In this document: piece by piece, positions 52,025 to 61,134 of the stretch | Layout: every line of letters begins with the position of its first letter | How positions within the stretch are numbered: position 1 is the stretch's first letter | Assembly (NCBI RefSeq): GCF_030758415.1 | Contig: NZ_CP132334.1 | Coordinates: 124,001 to 188,000, forward strand | Origin: Parvularcula sp. IMCC14364 | Lineage (GTDB): Bacteria > Pseudomonadota > Alphaproteobacteria > Caulobacterales > Parvularculaceae | Reading direction: 5' to 3' | DNA: 64,000 nt | Program-made: the position numbers and the translations under genes | The notes under the pieces: generated by a model | The model's input: only the letters and a program-made list of their open reading frames with translations | Told to the model about the DNA's origin: nothing | Database searches by the model: none

Positions 52025-53323
52025 ATGCACCTGAAATTCCTGTCCTGTCTCATGAGCGCCGTTCTGGCACTCCTGCTTGTGGCCTGTTCCGGCCAGCACA
52101 CCACAGTCGAGGTCCGTAAGGGCGCGCAATCCGGACTGGATATCTCCACTGAGCGACTGGCTCAGATTGAGGAGAAACTGCAGGCCGAAGTTGAGGCCGG
52201 CATCCGCTCCGGCTTTGTCGTCATGATCAATCAGGGCGGGGAAACAGTTTATGAGACGGCAGTCGGCCTGGCTGATATCGAGCAGTCAAAGCCGATGACA
52301 CAGGAGACGCAGTTCCGGATTGCCAGCATGACCAAGCCGGTAACCTCCCTCGCGATCATGATGCTGGTGGAGCGCGGCGACCTGTTGCTGACCGATCCGG
52401 TCGCACGATACATCCCGTCTTTCGAAGGTCTTAAGGTTGCCACATCACATAACTATAATGAGGACGGTGTGATCCCGACAGAGCCGTTACAGCGGCCACT
52501 GACCATCCACCAGCTCCTGACCCATACGTCAGGGCTTGGCTACATTTTCGATTTCAGTACGGACCTTGGCAAGGAGATGATTGCCGGGAGCCTGTACACC
52601 CTTGAGGGTGATCTGGGCGCGCGCATTGATGCGCTTGCAGACTTCCCCCTGTACAGTCAACCGGGAACTGAATGGCGCTATTCCTATGCGACAGATGTGG
52701 CCGGGCGGGTGATTGAAGTTGTGTCCGGCAAATCACTGGATGCGTTTCTGGCAGAAGAGATTTTCCTGCCTCTGGGCATGGAGGATACAGGGTTCTTTCT
52801 GGGGCAGGATGATTTTTCCGATCTGGCAATGGTCTACATTTTCAATGAAGCCGGAGAAATGGTTCTGCCGGGTCGCCGGGGCAATAACCCTGATCCGAAT
52901 ACAGACAGTCCGGCCTGGCCGTCTGGCGGCGGTGGGCTGGTCTCGACAGCGCGGGACTATATGCGTTTTGCCCAATTATTGCTGAACGGTGGAGAGCTGG
53001 ACGGTGTGCGGCTTTTATCGCCCGCGACGGTAGAGTTGATGATGTCACCGCATGTCACGCAGGAAGCATTGCTGGGCTCTTTCATGAAACCCGGCGAAAA
53101 CTTTGGCCTTGGCGGGCGCGTGGTGCTGGAGCCGGGATTTGCCGGGCGTGTTCAGGCACCCGGAGAATTTGGCTGGGGCGGATATTACGATACCGTGTTC
53201 TTCGTCAACCCGGCCTATGATCTTGCGGCGATTGTTCTGGCACAGCGCGAGCCCGGGCCGTATGCGCCAGAGTCACGCGCGCAAGGTATCGTTAAGGCGA
53301 CAGCCTATGGCGCGCTCGAATAG
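52025..53323 (+). CDS. Beta-lactamase-fold serine hydrolase, lipoprotein
   Basis: Predicted lipid-anchored hydrolase of 432 residues of the class C beta-lactamase/EstB family (esterases, DD-peptidases). The signal peptide ends in LLVAC with Cys21. The catalytic motif SxxK is S101-M-T-K104 in FRIASMTKPVTSLAIMMLVE. The Tyr of the second motif is in WRYSYATDVAGRVIEVVSG, and the third motif lies in FGWGGYYDTVFFVNPAYD. LTIHQLLTHTSGLGY is a further family block. The start at 52025 fits GGGGGAG upstream better than ATG 52010. It converges with hisN, with seven bases between stops. Confidence 0.88.
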   Translation: MHLKFLSCLMSAVLALLLVACSGQHTTVEVRKGAQSGLDISTERLAQIEEKLQAEVEAGIRSGFVVMINQGGETVYETAVGLADIEQSKPMTQETQFRIASMTKPVTSLAIMMLVERGDLLLTDPVARYIPSFEGLKVATSHNYNEDGVIPTEPLQRPLTIHQLLTHTSGLGYIFDFSTDLGKEMIAGSLYTLEGDLGARIDALADFPLYSQPGTEWRYSYATDVAGRVIEVVSGKSLDAFLAEEIFLPLGMEDTGFFLGQDDFSDLAMVYIFNEAGEMVLPGRRGNNPDPNTDSPAWPSGGGGLVSTARDYMRFAQLLLNGGELDGVRLLSPATVELMMSPHVTQEALLGSFMKPGENFGLGGRVVLEPGFAGRVQAPGEFGWGGYYDTVFFVNPAYDLAAIVLAQREPGPYAPESRAQGIVKATAYGALE

Positions 53324-53329
53324 GGCGCG

Positions 53330-54136
53330 TCAGTCAGTCCTGTGCTGACGGATGATCTCGATCACCTGATCGTGCAGCTTTTCGTTGCCGCAGGCAACAG
53401 CATCGTAGAATATTTCCTCAGTATGGGGACATATATAGTCAAGGCGATCACCCCTCAGGTCTGACAGAACACCCCCTGCCTGTGTCACCACAGGCAGGAG
53501 AGCGGCAATATCATGCCGGGCAAGGCCGCGCTCAATAATCAGATCAATATGGCCAGCCGCCAGCAGGCCATAGGCATAGGCGTCCCCGCCATAGGACGTG
53601 ATCCAGCAGCGGTCAGATATCTCAGCCAGAACGCGCTCCAGACCATTGTCAAACATGCCCGGCGCTGTGGTGCTGAAGCGGCTGTCAGCAAGGTCTTGCG
53701 TGTGACTGGTCACGCAAGTCGAGCCGTTCAACAGGGTCGGGCGCCCCGCCACAGCCAGCCAGCGTTGACCGGTGACCGGCTGGTCGACCAGCCCGAGTAT
53801 CGGCTTGCCATCCCGGCATAAGGCCATCAGCGTCGCGAATACCGGCTTGCCACAGGAAAAGGCGATGGTGCCGTCGATCGGATCAAGTATCCACTCGTAA
53901 CGACTGTTGCCGGCTGAGTAGCCTTCTTCCTCACCATAGACAGCATGATCCGGCAGGGCCTCGCGCAGAATTTGCCGGATCACCTGCTCGGCGCGCGTGT
54001 CTGCCTCCGTCACGATGGGGGACGCGGCCAGTTTTCGCTCTGCTGAAACCGGCGTGAGATAATATGCGCGGATCAACGCGCCTGCGGCATCAACGGCCTG
54101 TTCAGCCACGTGAATAAAACGGTCAAAATCATCCAT
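53330..54136 (-). CDS. hisN: Histidinol-phosphatase, inositol monophosphatase family (HisN)
   Basis: Mg-dependent phosphatase of 268 residues that probably hydrolyses histidinol phosphate to histidinol. Motifs: VTEADTRAEQVIRQIL, GEEEG (68-72), metal site WILDPIDGTIAF (D85-PIDGT), and GGDAYAYGLLAAGHIDLIIE with ARHDIAALLPVVTQAGG at the C-terminus. The last group resembles HisN more than true inositol phosphatases. Its divergent position directly beside a his operon that lacks any other histidinol-phosphatase supports this role. ATG 54136 was chosen over 54196. Confidence 0.88.
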   Translation of the reverse strand: MDDFDRFIHVAEQAVDAAGALIRAYYLTPVSAERKLAASPIVTEADTRAEQVIRQILREALPDHAVYGEEEGYSAGNSRYEWILDPIDGTIAFSCGKPVFATLMALCRDGKPILGLVDQPVTGQRWLAVAGRPTLLNGSTCVTSHTQDLADSRFSTTAPGMFDNGLERVLAEISDRCWITSYGGDAYAYGLLAAGHIDLIIERGLARHDIAALLPVVTQAGGVLSDLRGDRLDYICPHTEEIFYDAVACGNEKLHDQVIEIIRQHRTD

Positions 54137-54221
54137 TGGGGGCTTGCCTTGCGGTTGTATTTCTGTATTAACGCGATAACACAGTGGTTCACTCACATCC
54201 AGTGCTCAGGCAGACACGAAT

Positions 54222-54548
54222 ATGGCAGTACCCAAAAAAACCAAAACGGCAATGGCCGTGCCACCCGGCAGCGAAGATGCGCTGTACAGCAGCCTCGCCA
54301 GCATTGAAAGCGCTGATGAAGCGCAACGCTTCATCGCCGACCTCTGTACGCCCGGAGAGATCAGAGCGCTGTCAGAGCGGTGGCACGTAGCCCGTCTTCT
54401 CAATGAGACCGACCTTTCCTATCGGGAAATCCATCAGGAAACCGGGGTCAGCACGACAACAATCGCCCGCGTTGCGCGATTTCTGAACAATGAGCCACAT
54501 CAGGGATATCGCCTGATGCTGGAGCGAATGAAGGATGACAACACATGA
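54222..54548 (+). CDS. YerC/YecD-type TrpR-related regulator
   Basis: Small DNA-binding protein of 108 residues with the TrpR-like helical fold. Family blocks: LYSSLASIESADEAQRFIAD, LCTPGEIRALSERWHVARLL and the helix-turn-helix LSYREIHQETGVSTTTIARV followed by ARFLN. It is the first gene of the his operon; its stop overlaps the hisG start (ATGA). Family knowledge: homologues often lie beside his genes, so it probably regulates the operon, perhaps sensing histidine. The N-terminal 15 residues are basic. Confidence 0.88.
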   Translation: MAVPKKTKTAMAVPPGSEDALYSSLASIESADEAQRFIADLCTPGEIRALSERWHVARLLNETDLSYREIHQETGVSTTTIARVARFLNNEPHQGYRLMLERMKDDNT

Positions 54549-55435
54549 CAGACCAGGAGCAACGCCTGCGCATTGCGGTCCAGAAGAAAGGCCAGTTGGC
54601 CGATAAAAGCCTGCAGCTTTTCGAGCAGGCCGGGCTGAAAATTACGCGTGGCGCCAATGATCTTCTCTACAGGGCAGAAAATTTTCCAGCGGATTTTCTG
54701 CGGGTGCGCGATGATGATATTCCGCAATTCGTGGCAAGCGGTGCCTGCGCCCTCGGCATTGTGGGGGAAAACGTCCTGCAGGAAGACTGGCCGGAAATAG
54801 AAGCAGGGGCGGTGGATGTTTCGCGGCCTCTCGGGTTTGGTCACTGTACACTGAAAATTGCTGTGCCGAACGAGATGGATTATGTCAGCCCGGCAGACCT
54901 CAACGGGGTCAGCATTGCCACGTCCTACCCGGTGCTTTTGAAAAATTATCTCGCGCAAAACGGTGTTTCAGCCGGTGTTGTGGAGATGTCCGGTGCGGTG
55001 GAAGTTGCCCCGAGGCTGAAAGTGGCTGACGTTGTCTGTGACCTGGTTTCCACCGGACAGACGCTGGCTGCCAATGGCCTGCGGGCCGTTGAAACGGTTA
55101 TGAAAAGTGAAGCGGTGCTGATCCGGCACACAGGCCGGAAAACGCTTTATCCGGAAGACTTGCTTGCCCGTCTGTTGCGCCGTGTTGACGGTGTTCTGGC
55201 AACGCGTGAAACCAAATATATCATGATGAATGCGCCGGAATCCGCACTCGATGACATTATCGAGATTCTGCCAGGTGCTGGTGCGCCCACCGTTACACCT
55301 CTTGCAGGCAAACCGGGGCAGGTTGCTATTCACGCCGTCTGTCAGGAGTCGGTGTTTTGGGAAACACTGGAGCGCCTCAAGGCAGCAGGCAGTTCAGCGA
55401 TCCTGGTACTGCCTATTGAAAAGATGATGTTGTAG
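54545..55435 (+). CDS. hisG: ATP phosphoribosyltransferase, long form (HisG)
   Basis: Catalyses the first step of histidine synthesis from ATP and PRPP. At 296 residues it is the long (HisG-L) form with its own C-terminal histidine-binding domain, so no HisZ is needed. RIAVQKKGQLADKSLQLFEQ starts the catalytic part, GIVGENVLQEDWPEIEAGAV and the PRPP loop region VVCDLVSTGQTLAANGLRAV follow. The regulatory domain (about 215-295) has APTVTPLAGKPGQVAIHAVC. Feedback inhibition by histidine is expected from the domain. It is coupled to the TrpR-like gene by a four-base overlap. Confidence 0.96.
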   Translation: MTDQEQRLRIAVQKKGQLADKSLQLFEQAGLKITRGANDLLYRAENFPADFLRVRDDDIPQFVASGACALGIVGENVLQEDWPEIEAGAVDVSRPLGFGHCTLKIAVPNEMDYVSPADLNGVSIATSYPVLLKNYLAQNGVSAGVVEMSGAVEVAPRLKVADVVCDLVSTGQTLAANGLRAVETVMKSEAVLIRHTGRKTLYPEDLLARLLRRVDGVLATRETKYIMMNAPESALDDIIEILPGAGAPTVTPLAGKPGQVAIHAVCQESVFWETLERLKAAGSSAILVLPIEKMML

Positions 55436-55441
55436 GACCTG

Positions 55442-56752
55442 ATGATGCAGCTATTGAAATGGTCGGAATTGTCAGACGAGTCGCGTATCGCAGCCCTGGC
55501 AAGGCCGGAAAGCCGCCAGTCGGCGTCTGTAACTGATGTGGTGCGGACGGTATTTGAAGCCGTTACGCAGGAAGGTGATGCAGCCGTGGCGCGCTTTGCG
55601 CAGGAATTTGACGGCTTTGCGCCGCGCCGGCTTGAGCTGACCGAGCGCGTTGTGGCTGCTGCGCGCAACAGCGTCGACCAGGCTGATTATGAAGCCTTGC
55701 AGGCTGCTGCCCGTAACATTGAAATGTTTCACAAGGCAGAGCCAGTTGATGGATATGAAACAGATATTGCGCCGGGTCTGCGGTGCGCGCGGGTGATGCG
55801 TCCCTTGCGCGCCGTTGGCCTCTATGTCCCTGGTGGCACAGCGCCTTTATTCTCGACACTTCTCATGCTGGCCATTCCAGCGCTTATTGCCGGGGTTGAT
55901 GAAATCATCATCTGTACACCGCCAGACAAAAACGGAAATGTTCACCCTTTTATCATTCTGGCAGCGGCCGTTTGCAGAATTCCTGCCATCTATGTTGTGG
56001 GTGGTACGCAGGCTGTTGCAGCATTATCAACCGGGACAGACATGATCCCAAAAGTGGATATCATTGCAGGCCCCGGCAATGCATATGTAACAGCCGCCAA
56101 GACCTATGCAGCTTCACTGCCAGACGGGCCTGTGATCGATATGCCGGCAGGACCAAGTGAATTGATGGTGATTGCGGACGATACAGCTGACCCGGGAATT
56201 GTGGCAGCGGACCTCTTGAGCCAGGCGGAGCATGATGTGATGGCGCAGGTCGTGCTGGTGACGACAAGTGATGAGTTGATTGCCGCCGTGCAGGTCGAGT
56301 TGGAGCGCCAGCTTCAGACATTGCCGCGCGCGGAAATCGCCCGCGAAGCTCTTGGCAATGGAAAAATAATTCTTGTCCAGGGAATTCAGGAGGCAGTGTC
56401 AATATCAAATCAGTACGCGCCGGAACACCTTTCGCTGAACACCCATGCGGCAGATAAACTGGTCGACATGATCAGCACAGCCGGAACAGTTTTTGTCGGG
56501 GGGTGGGCAGCAGAAACTTTTGGTGATTATGCGGCAGGCCCTAGCCATGTTCTGCCAACAGATGGCGCAGCGCGTAAATGGAGCGGTGTCTGTGTCGCGA
56601 CATTCCTGCGGTCGATGACAGTGCAGCAGGTCACGCAAGCTGGCATTCAGGGCCTGGCGGAAACATCAGCACGCCTTGCCCGCCTTGAAGGGCTGGAAGC
56701 ACATGCGCGGGCAGCAGATATACGGCTTGCCACGTTGGGAGGGCTGACATGA
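55442..56752 (+). CDS. hisD: Histidinol dehydrogenase HisD
   Basis: Zinc-dependent NAD enzyme that oxidises L-histidinol to histidine in two steps; 436 residues. Visible are the N-terminal VRTVFEAVTQEGDAAVARFA and VMRPLRAVGLYVPGGTAPLF. The NAD region has VDIIAGPGNAYVTAAKTYAA. Zinc and catalytic residues lie in LLSQAEHDVMAQVVLVTTSD, in ISNQYAPEHLSLNTHAAD (the catalytic Glu-His) and in FGDYAAGPSHVLPTDGAARK. It begins six bases after hisG and overlaps the next gene by four. Confidence 0.96.
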   Translation: MMQLLKWSELSDESRIAALARPESRQSASVTDVVRTVFEAVTQEGDAAVARFAQEFDGFAPRRLELTERVVAAARNSVDQADYEALQAAARNIEMFHKAEPVDGYETDIAPGLRCARVMRPLRAVGLYVPGGTAPLFSTLLMLAIPALIAGVDEIIICTPPDKNGNVHPFIILAAAVCRIPAIYVVGGTQAVAALSTGTDMIPKVDIIAGPGNAYVTAAKTYAASLPDGPVIDMPAGPSELMVIADDTADPGIVAADLLSQAEHDVMAQVVLVTTSDELIAAVQVELERQLQTLPRAEIAREALGNGKIILVQGIQEAVSISNQYAPEHLSLNTHAADKLVDMISTAGTVFVGGWAAETFGDYAAGPSHVLPTDGAARKWSGVCVATFLRSMTVQQVTQAGIQGLAETSARLARLEGLEAHARAADIRLATLGGLT

Positions 56753-58401
56753 CCTCTCTCGCACAAAGGCTGGCGCGGCCGGAGATACTGGCGCTTGAGC
56801 CATATCAGACCGCGTATGATGAGAATGACCGTGCGCAGGCGATCAAACTGGATGCAAACGAAAATCCTTATACGCCATTACTGACGGATTCACTGGCCGC
56901 GAGCGTTAATCGGTATCCGGAGCCGCAGCCCGATAGGCTATTGGCAAGACTGGCTTCATTATATCAGGTCGACAAGCGGAACATCATTGTCGGACGGGGG
57001 GCTGATGAAGCGATTGAACTACTGATACGTGCGTTCTGCAGGCCATCAGAGGATGCGGTTCTCGTTTGTCCGCCGACATTCAGCTATTACGAAACGGTTG
57101 CGCAAATTCAGGGCGCCCGCGTGCTACAGACACCTCTGAATAATGATTTCAGTATTCAAAAGGATGAGATCATCGCGGCCGGTGTCAGTGAAGAAAATCT
57201 GAAACTGATTTTCCTTTGCTCCCCTATGAATCCCACAGGCAACAGCATACCACCTGAGGATATACTGGATATATGCAGCAAGCTGACGGATAGTCTGATT
57301 GTTCTTGATGAGGCTTATATAGAGTTTTCGGAACAGGACAGTCTTTCATCACATCTGCCTCAGACAGATAACCTTGTTATCCTGCGTACACTGTCCAAGG
57401 CCTACGGCCTAGCAGGCGCAAGATGTGGATGTGCGCTTGCACACCCTGACGTGATTGATGTTCTGCGCCGCATCATGCCGCCTTATCCCCTATCTTCGCT
57501 GACGGAAGAGGCAGTGATGCAGGCCATCTCGCCTTTCATGATGCCGCTGGCGAATGAGCGTGTGCGCGAGATACTGGCGCAGCGGGAGAGGCTGATGACC
57601 TCTTTGCCGTTGGCAGAAGACATATGTGACGTGTACCCGAGCGATGCGAATGCCATTTTTGTGCGTGTTACAGATTCAGACAGCTTCCAGCAGAAAATGG
57701 ACAGGGCAGGCATAAAAGTACGCCGCCGTGAAAATGTCTTTAAGGGCGGCTTTCGCATCACAGTCGGGACGCCTGCTGAAAATGATACTCTTTTGTCTGT
57801 TCTTGGCGTTTTCAAATCGGCGGAAAAGTCACGGGCTGCCGAAAAAATACGCAAAACCAAAGAGACACAGATTGCCTGCCGTATTGACCTTGATGAGTCT
57901 GGCAGGATCGAGATTGAAACCGGGATCGGTTTTTTTGATCATATGCTGGAGCAGGTCGCGCGACATGGTGGCTTTTCTCTGAGTCTGGTTTGCAAGGGTG
58001 ACCTTGAAATAGACGCGCATCACACGCTTGAAGACTGTATGCTGACTTTTGGGGAATGCCTGAAATCCGCCTTGGGCGATAAAAGGGGCATTGGCCGGTT
58101 TGGGTTTCTGCTACCGATGGATGAAACAGAAGCGCAGGTCAGCCTCGACCTTGGCGGGCGGCCGTACAGCGTCTTTACGGGCGCTTTTTCTGCAACTCAT
58201 ATCGGTGCGTACCCTACTGAAATGACGGCGCACCTATTCCGGTCCTTTGCGGACAGTCTTGGCGCGTCCGTGCATGTTTCTGTGAGGGGTGAAAACGATC
58301 ATCACAAAACGGAAGCCTGTTTCAAGGCGTTGGGCCGTGCCTTGCGCATGGCTGTGCGCCGGGAGGGAAGCGATATTCCCAGCACAAAAGGTGTGTTGTG
58401 A
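56749..58401 (+). CDS. Bifunctional HisC-HisB fusion: aminotransferase/IGP dehydratase
   Basis: A single frame of 550 residues joins two histidine enzymes. Residues about 1-355 are histidinol-phosphate aminotransferase: KLDANENPYTPLL, VGRGADEAIELLIRAFC, LIFLCSPMNPTGNSIPPEDI, VLDEAYIEFSE, and PLP-Lys in LRTLSKAYGLAGARCG. After a charged linker (SAEKSRAAEKIRKTKETQIA) residues about 372-550 are imidazoleglycerol-phosphate dehydratase: GIGFFDHMLEQVARHGGF, AHHTLEDCMLTFG, FRSFADSLGASVHV, and NDHHKTEACFKALGRALR with IPSTKGVL at the end. The usual DDHHTxED reads DAHHTLED. No frameshift or internal stop separates them. This is not the common HAD-HisB fusion. Confidence 0.93.
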   Translation: MTSLAQRLARPEILALEPYQTAYDENDRAQAIKLDANENPYTPLLTDSLAASVNRYPEPQPDRLLARLASLYQVDKRNIIVGRGADEAIELLIRAFCRPSEDAVLVCPPTFSYYETVAQIQGARVLQTPLNNDFSIQKDEIIAAGVSEENLKLIFLCSPMNPTGNSIPPEDILDICSKLTDSLIVLDEAYIEFSEQDSLSSHLPQTDNLVILRTLSKAYGLAGARCGCALAHPDVIDVLRRIMPPYPLSSLTEEAVMQAISPFMMPLANERVREILAQRERLMTSLPLAEDICDVYPSDANAIFVRVTDSDSFQQKMDRAGIKVRRRENVFKGGFRITVGTPAENDTLLSVLGVFKSAEKSRAAEKIRKTKETQIACRIDLDESGRIEIETGIGFFDHMLEQVARHGGFSLSLVCKGDLEIDAHHTLEDCMLTFGECLKSALGDKRGIGRFGFLLPMDETEAQVSLDLGGRPYSVFTGAFSATHIGAYPTEMTAHLFRSFADSLGASVHVSVRGENDHHKTEACFKALGRALRMAVRREGSDIPSTKGVL

Positions 58402-59000
58402 GCAGTGTAACCCTGATTGACATGAACTGCGGCAATATTGCCTCTGTTGAGTTTGCGCTAGATCGATTGGGTGTTCATCATGTGCGCACACAGTCAGTAG
58501 AAGGTATTGCGTCAGCGGAAAGATTGATTTTGCCCGGTGTTGGCACTGCCGGTTTTGCCATGTCGCAACTGCACCGTCTTGACCTGGTAACAGCACTGAA
58601 GACTGCAAGGCAACCGATCATGGGTATTTGCCTCGGTATGCAACTTCTGTTTGAAGACTCTGAAGAGGGGCATACGCCCTGTCTTGGCCTGCTGGAAGGA
58701 AAAGTGGCGCGTCTGTCAGGGAGTGCGCAGTTACCTGTGCCGCATATGGGCTGGTCAACTCTTGATATATGCCAGCCGGATAATAGACTTGTCGCGACTG
58801 TACAGGCGCGGTCATTCGCCTATTTTGTGCACAGTTATGCCTGCCCTGTTTCTGAGGCAACAGTTGCGTCGGTTGACTATGGACGCGCATGTGCAGCAAT
58901 CGTTCAGTCCAGGAATGTTTATGGGTGTCAATTTCACCCGGAACGCTCCAGTTCTGTCGGTGCTCAAATTCTTGAAAATTTCATGAGCGTACCATGCTGA
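58398..59000 (+). CDS. hisH: Imidazole glycerol phosphate synthase, glutaminase subunit HisH
   Basis: Glutamine amidotransferase subunit (200 residues) that feeds ammonia to HisF. The class I triad is visible: nucleophile Cys in IMGICLGMQLLFEDSEEG, His in YGCQFHPERSSSVGAQIL and the following Glu. LTLIDMNCGNIASVEFALDR and LILPGVGTAGFAM are the usual N-terminal blocks, and PVPHMGWSTL and FAYFVHSYA also match. The start is GTG 58398, whose last bases overlap the previous stop (GTGA). It overlaps hisA by seven bases. Confidence 0.95.
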   Translation: MSSVTLIDMNCGNIASVEFALDRLGVHHVRTQSVEGIASAERLILPGVGTAGFAMSQLHRLDLVTALKTARQPIMGICLGMQLLFEDSEEGHTPCLGLLEGKVARLSGSAQLPVPHMGWSTLDICQPDNRLVATVQARSFAYFVHSYACPVSEATVASVDYGRACAAIVQSRNVYGCQFHPERSSSVGAQILENFMSVPC

Positions 59001-59725
59001 TTTATCCTGCTATTGATCTTATCGACGGTAAATGTGTTCGACTGGCTCAAGGCAGTTTTGATGCAGTCACGCATTATGATGACAAGCCAGCTGACCGGCT
59101 TGCTGCGTTCGTGCGGGACGGGGCAAGGCAGGTTCATATTGTCGACCTTGATGGTGCGAGATCAGGCGCGCCTGTTCAGCATCAGCTGATCGGGAATCTG
59201 GCCACGTCAGCTGGTGTTATTGTTCAGGCTGCTGGCGGGGTGCGAACCGAGGCTCATGTGGCGTCATTACTAGACAGCGGCGTCAGCCGGGTTGTTATTG
59301 GCAGCCTGGCAGTGCTCGATAAGGACAGGGTTCTTCAATGGCTTGAAAAATACGGGGGTGAGAAGTTTACCATTTCTCTTGATGTCAAAATTCAGGATGA
59401 CGAGCCAATTATCGCCACCCATGGTTGGGAAAAATCTTCCGGGGAAATCCTCTGGGATACTTTGTCCTTGTACGCTGCAGCAGGCTTGCAGCATTTACTG
59501 GTTACGGATGTGGCGCGTGATGGCATGTTGTCCGGACCTAATCTGGAACTCATGACCTCAATCATTAGGCGCTTCCCGAATGTCAGCTTACAGGCATCTG
59601 GCGGGGTAGGGACCCTTGAAGATATCGTCTCTTTGAAAGAAGCCGGTGCCACGGCAGCCATTGTTGGCAAGGCGATCTATGAGGGTAGGTTCACGCTGCC
59701 GGAGGCGATCAATGCTGGCGCGTAG
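58994..59725 (+). CDS. hisA: ProFAR isomerase HisA
   Basis: (Beta/alpha)8-barrel isomerase of 243 residues converting ProFAR to [25 protein letters not shown] opens the barrel with the catalytic Asp in [37 protein letters not shown], the second catalytic Asp in [20 protein letters not shown], and [12 protein letters not shown] follow, the last being a phosphate-binding site. It overlaps hisF by 14 bases. Confidence 0.95.
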   Translation: MLIYPAIDLIDGKCVRLAQGSFDAVTHYDDKPADRLAAFVRDGARQVHIVDLDGARSGAPVQHQLIGNLATSAGVIVQAAGGVRTEAHVASLLDSGVSRVVIGSLAVLDKDRVLQWLEKYGGEKFTISLDVKIQDDEPIIATHGWEKSSGEILWDTLSLYAAAGLQHLLVTDVARDGMLSGPNLELMTSIIRRFPNVSLQASGGVGTLEDIVSLKEAGATAAIVGKAIYEGRFTLPEAINAGA

Positions 59726-60479
59726 GATTATTCCGTGTCTGGATGTTCGGGACGGGAAAGTTGTCAAGGGTATCCAGTTTCGCGATCATCAGGTTGTGGG
59801 CGATATTGTTGACTGTGCCCTGCGCTACCGTGATGAAGGCGCTGATGAGCTGGTTCTCTATGATATTACAGCTAGTCCGGAGAAGCGCAGTGTCGATGTC
59901 GCCTGGGTGCGGGATGTGGCGCGGGTGATTGATATTCCGTTTTCCGTAGCTGGCGGTATCAGAACCAGTGAGCAGGCGCGTGCTGTGCTTGATAATGGTG
60001 CTGACAAGATATCGGTCAATTCACCGGCCTTGGAAAATCCTGACTTTATAGATGAACTGGTCGACATTTTTGGATCGCAGTGTATCGTTATTGGCGTGGA
60101 TTCTCTGGAAGAAAATGGTCACTATTACGTCCATCAGTACACGGGGAGCCCGGATTCTATGGTGCGCACACGCCGCCTGATGATTGATTGGATCAGGGAG
60201 GCTGAGGCGCGCGGTGCTGGCGAGATTGTCTTGAACTGCATGAATCAGGACGGCGTGCGGCAAGGCTATGATACCAGGCAATTATCCATGGCGCGGCGTG
60301 AGCTGACGATCCCCCTTGTCGCTTCTGGTGGTGCGGGGTCAATGCAACACTTTCAAACCGTCTTTGAAGTGGCTGATGTCAGCGGCGCACTTGCAGCCAG
60401 TGTCTTCCACAAGAATGTCATACACATACAGGAACTGAAGAAGGAGCTTGCTTCATGCGGCCTCGCGATGCGGATATAG
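59712..60479 (+). CDS. hisF: Imidazole glycerol phosphate synthase, cyclase subunit HisF
   Basis: Cyclase subunit of 255 residues that forms imidazoleglycerol phosphate and AICAR from PRFAR with HisH-derived ammonia. The catalytic Asp is in [20 protein letters not shown]. Other blocks are [60 protein letters not shown], and the second catalytic Asp in [37 protein letters not shown] is the C-terminal phosphate site. Start 59712 lies within the hisA end. Confidence 0.96.
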   Translation: MLARRIIPCLDVRDGKVVKGIQFRDHQVVGDIVDCALRYRDEGADELVLYDITASPEKRSVDVAWVRDVARVIDIPFSVAGGIRTSEQARAVLDNGADKISVNSPALENPDFIDELVDIFGSQCIVIGVDSLEENGHYYVHQYTGSPDSMVRTRRLMIDWIREAEARGAGEIVLNCMNQDGVRQGYDTRQLSMARRELTIPLVASGGAGSMQHFQTVFEVADVSGALAASVFHKNVIHIQELKKELASCGLAMRI

Positions 60480-61084
60480 ATGTTCAGGGTCTTGACTGGC
60501 AGAAAAGCAATGGCTTGATTCCCGCCATCATTCAGGATGCTGATACGCTGCAGGTTCTTATGCTCGGTTACATGAACAGGGAATCTCTGGAGAAGACACA
60601 CGCCAGTGGCCTGGTGACTTTCTTTAGTCGGTCACGTCAGGCGCTGTGGCAGAAGGGCGAAACCTCCGGCAATACGCTGACAGTTGTGTCTGTCAAAATG
60701 GATTGCGACAAAGACACGCTTCTGGTTCTGGCCCGTCGAAATGGGCCTGTCTGCCATCTGGGAACACGCAGCTGCTTTGCTGACGGAGAAGCGCCCGGTA
60801 TCGGTTTTCTGGCAGAATTGGAGCAGGTCGTAAGCGATCGTCGATCAGCAGCACCGGACAGTAGCTACACGGCAAAACTATTTGCAGCCGGTAAAAAACG
60901 TATCGCGCAGAAAGTAGGGGAAGAGGGGGTTGAGACGGCTTTGGCCGGTGCCGCCGGTGACAGGGATGAGTTGAAGGAAGAGGCCGCTGATCTACTATAT
61001 CACCTGACAGTGCTGCTGCAGGCCAACGATATGTTGTTGTCAGATGTGCTGTCTGTTCTGCGTACACGTCATCAAAAAACCTGA
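60455..61084 (+). CDS. hisI: Bifunctional PRA-CH/PRA-PH enzyme HisIE
   Basis: Two-domain enzyme of 209 residues. The N-terminal HisI (phosphoribosyl-AMP cyclohydrolase, about 1-118) has [39 protein letters not shown] and zinc Cys residues in [13 protein letters not shown] and [12 protein letters not shown]. The C-terminal HisE (phosphoribosyl-ATP pyrophosphatase, about 120-209) has [20 protein letters not shown] and [17 protein letters not shown]. Start 60455 gives a 25-base overlap with hisF. It is the last gene of the operon. Confidence 0.95.
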   Translation: MRPRDADIDVQGLDWQKSNGLIPAIIQDADTLQVLMLGYMNRESLEKTHASGLVTFFSRSRQALWQKGETSGNTLTVVSVKMDCDKDTLLVLARRNGPVCHLGTRSCFADGEAPGIGFLAELEQVVSDRRSAAPDSSYTAKLFAAGKKRIAQKVGEEGVETALAGAAGDRDELKEEAADLLYHLTVLLQANDMLLSDVLSVLRTRHQKT

Positions 61085-61134
61085 CTGGCCTGCCGTGCCT
61101 ATCTCCCTTAAGGTGTTTTCAGGAGATGGCGATA

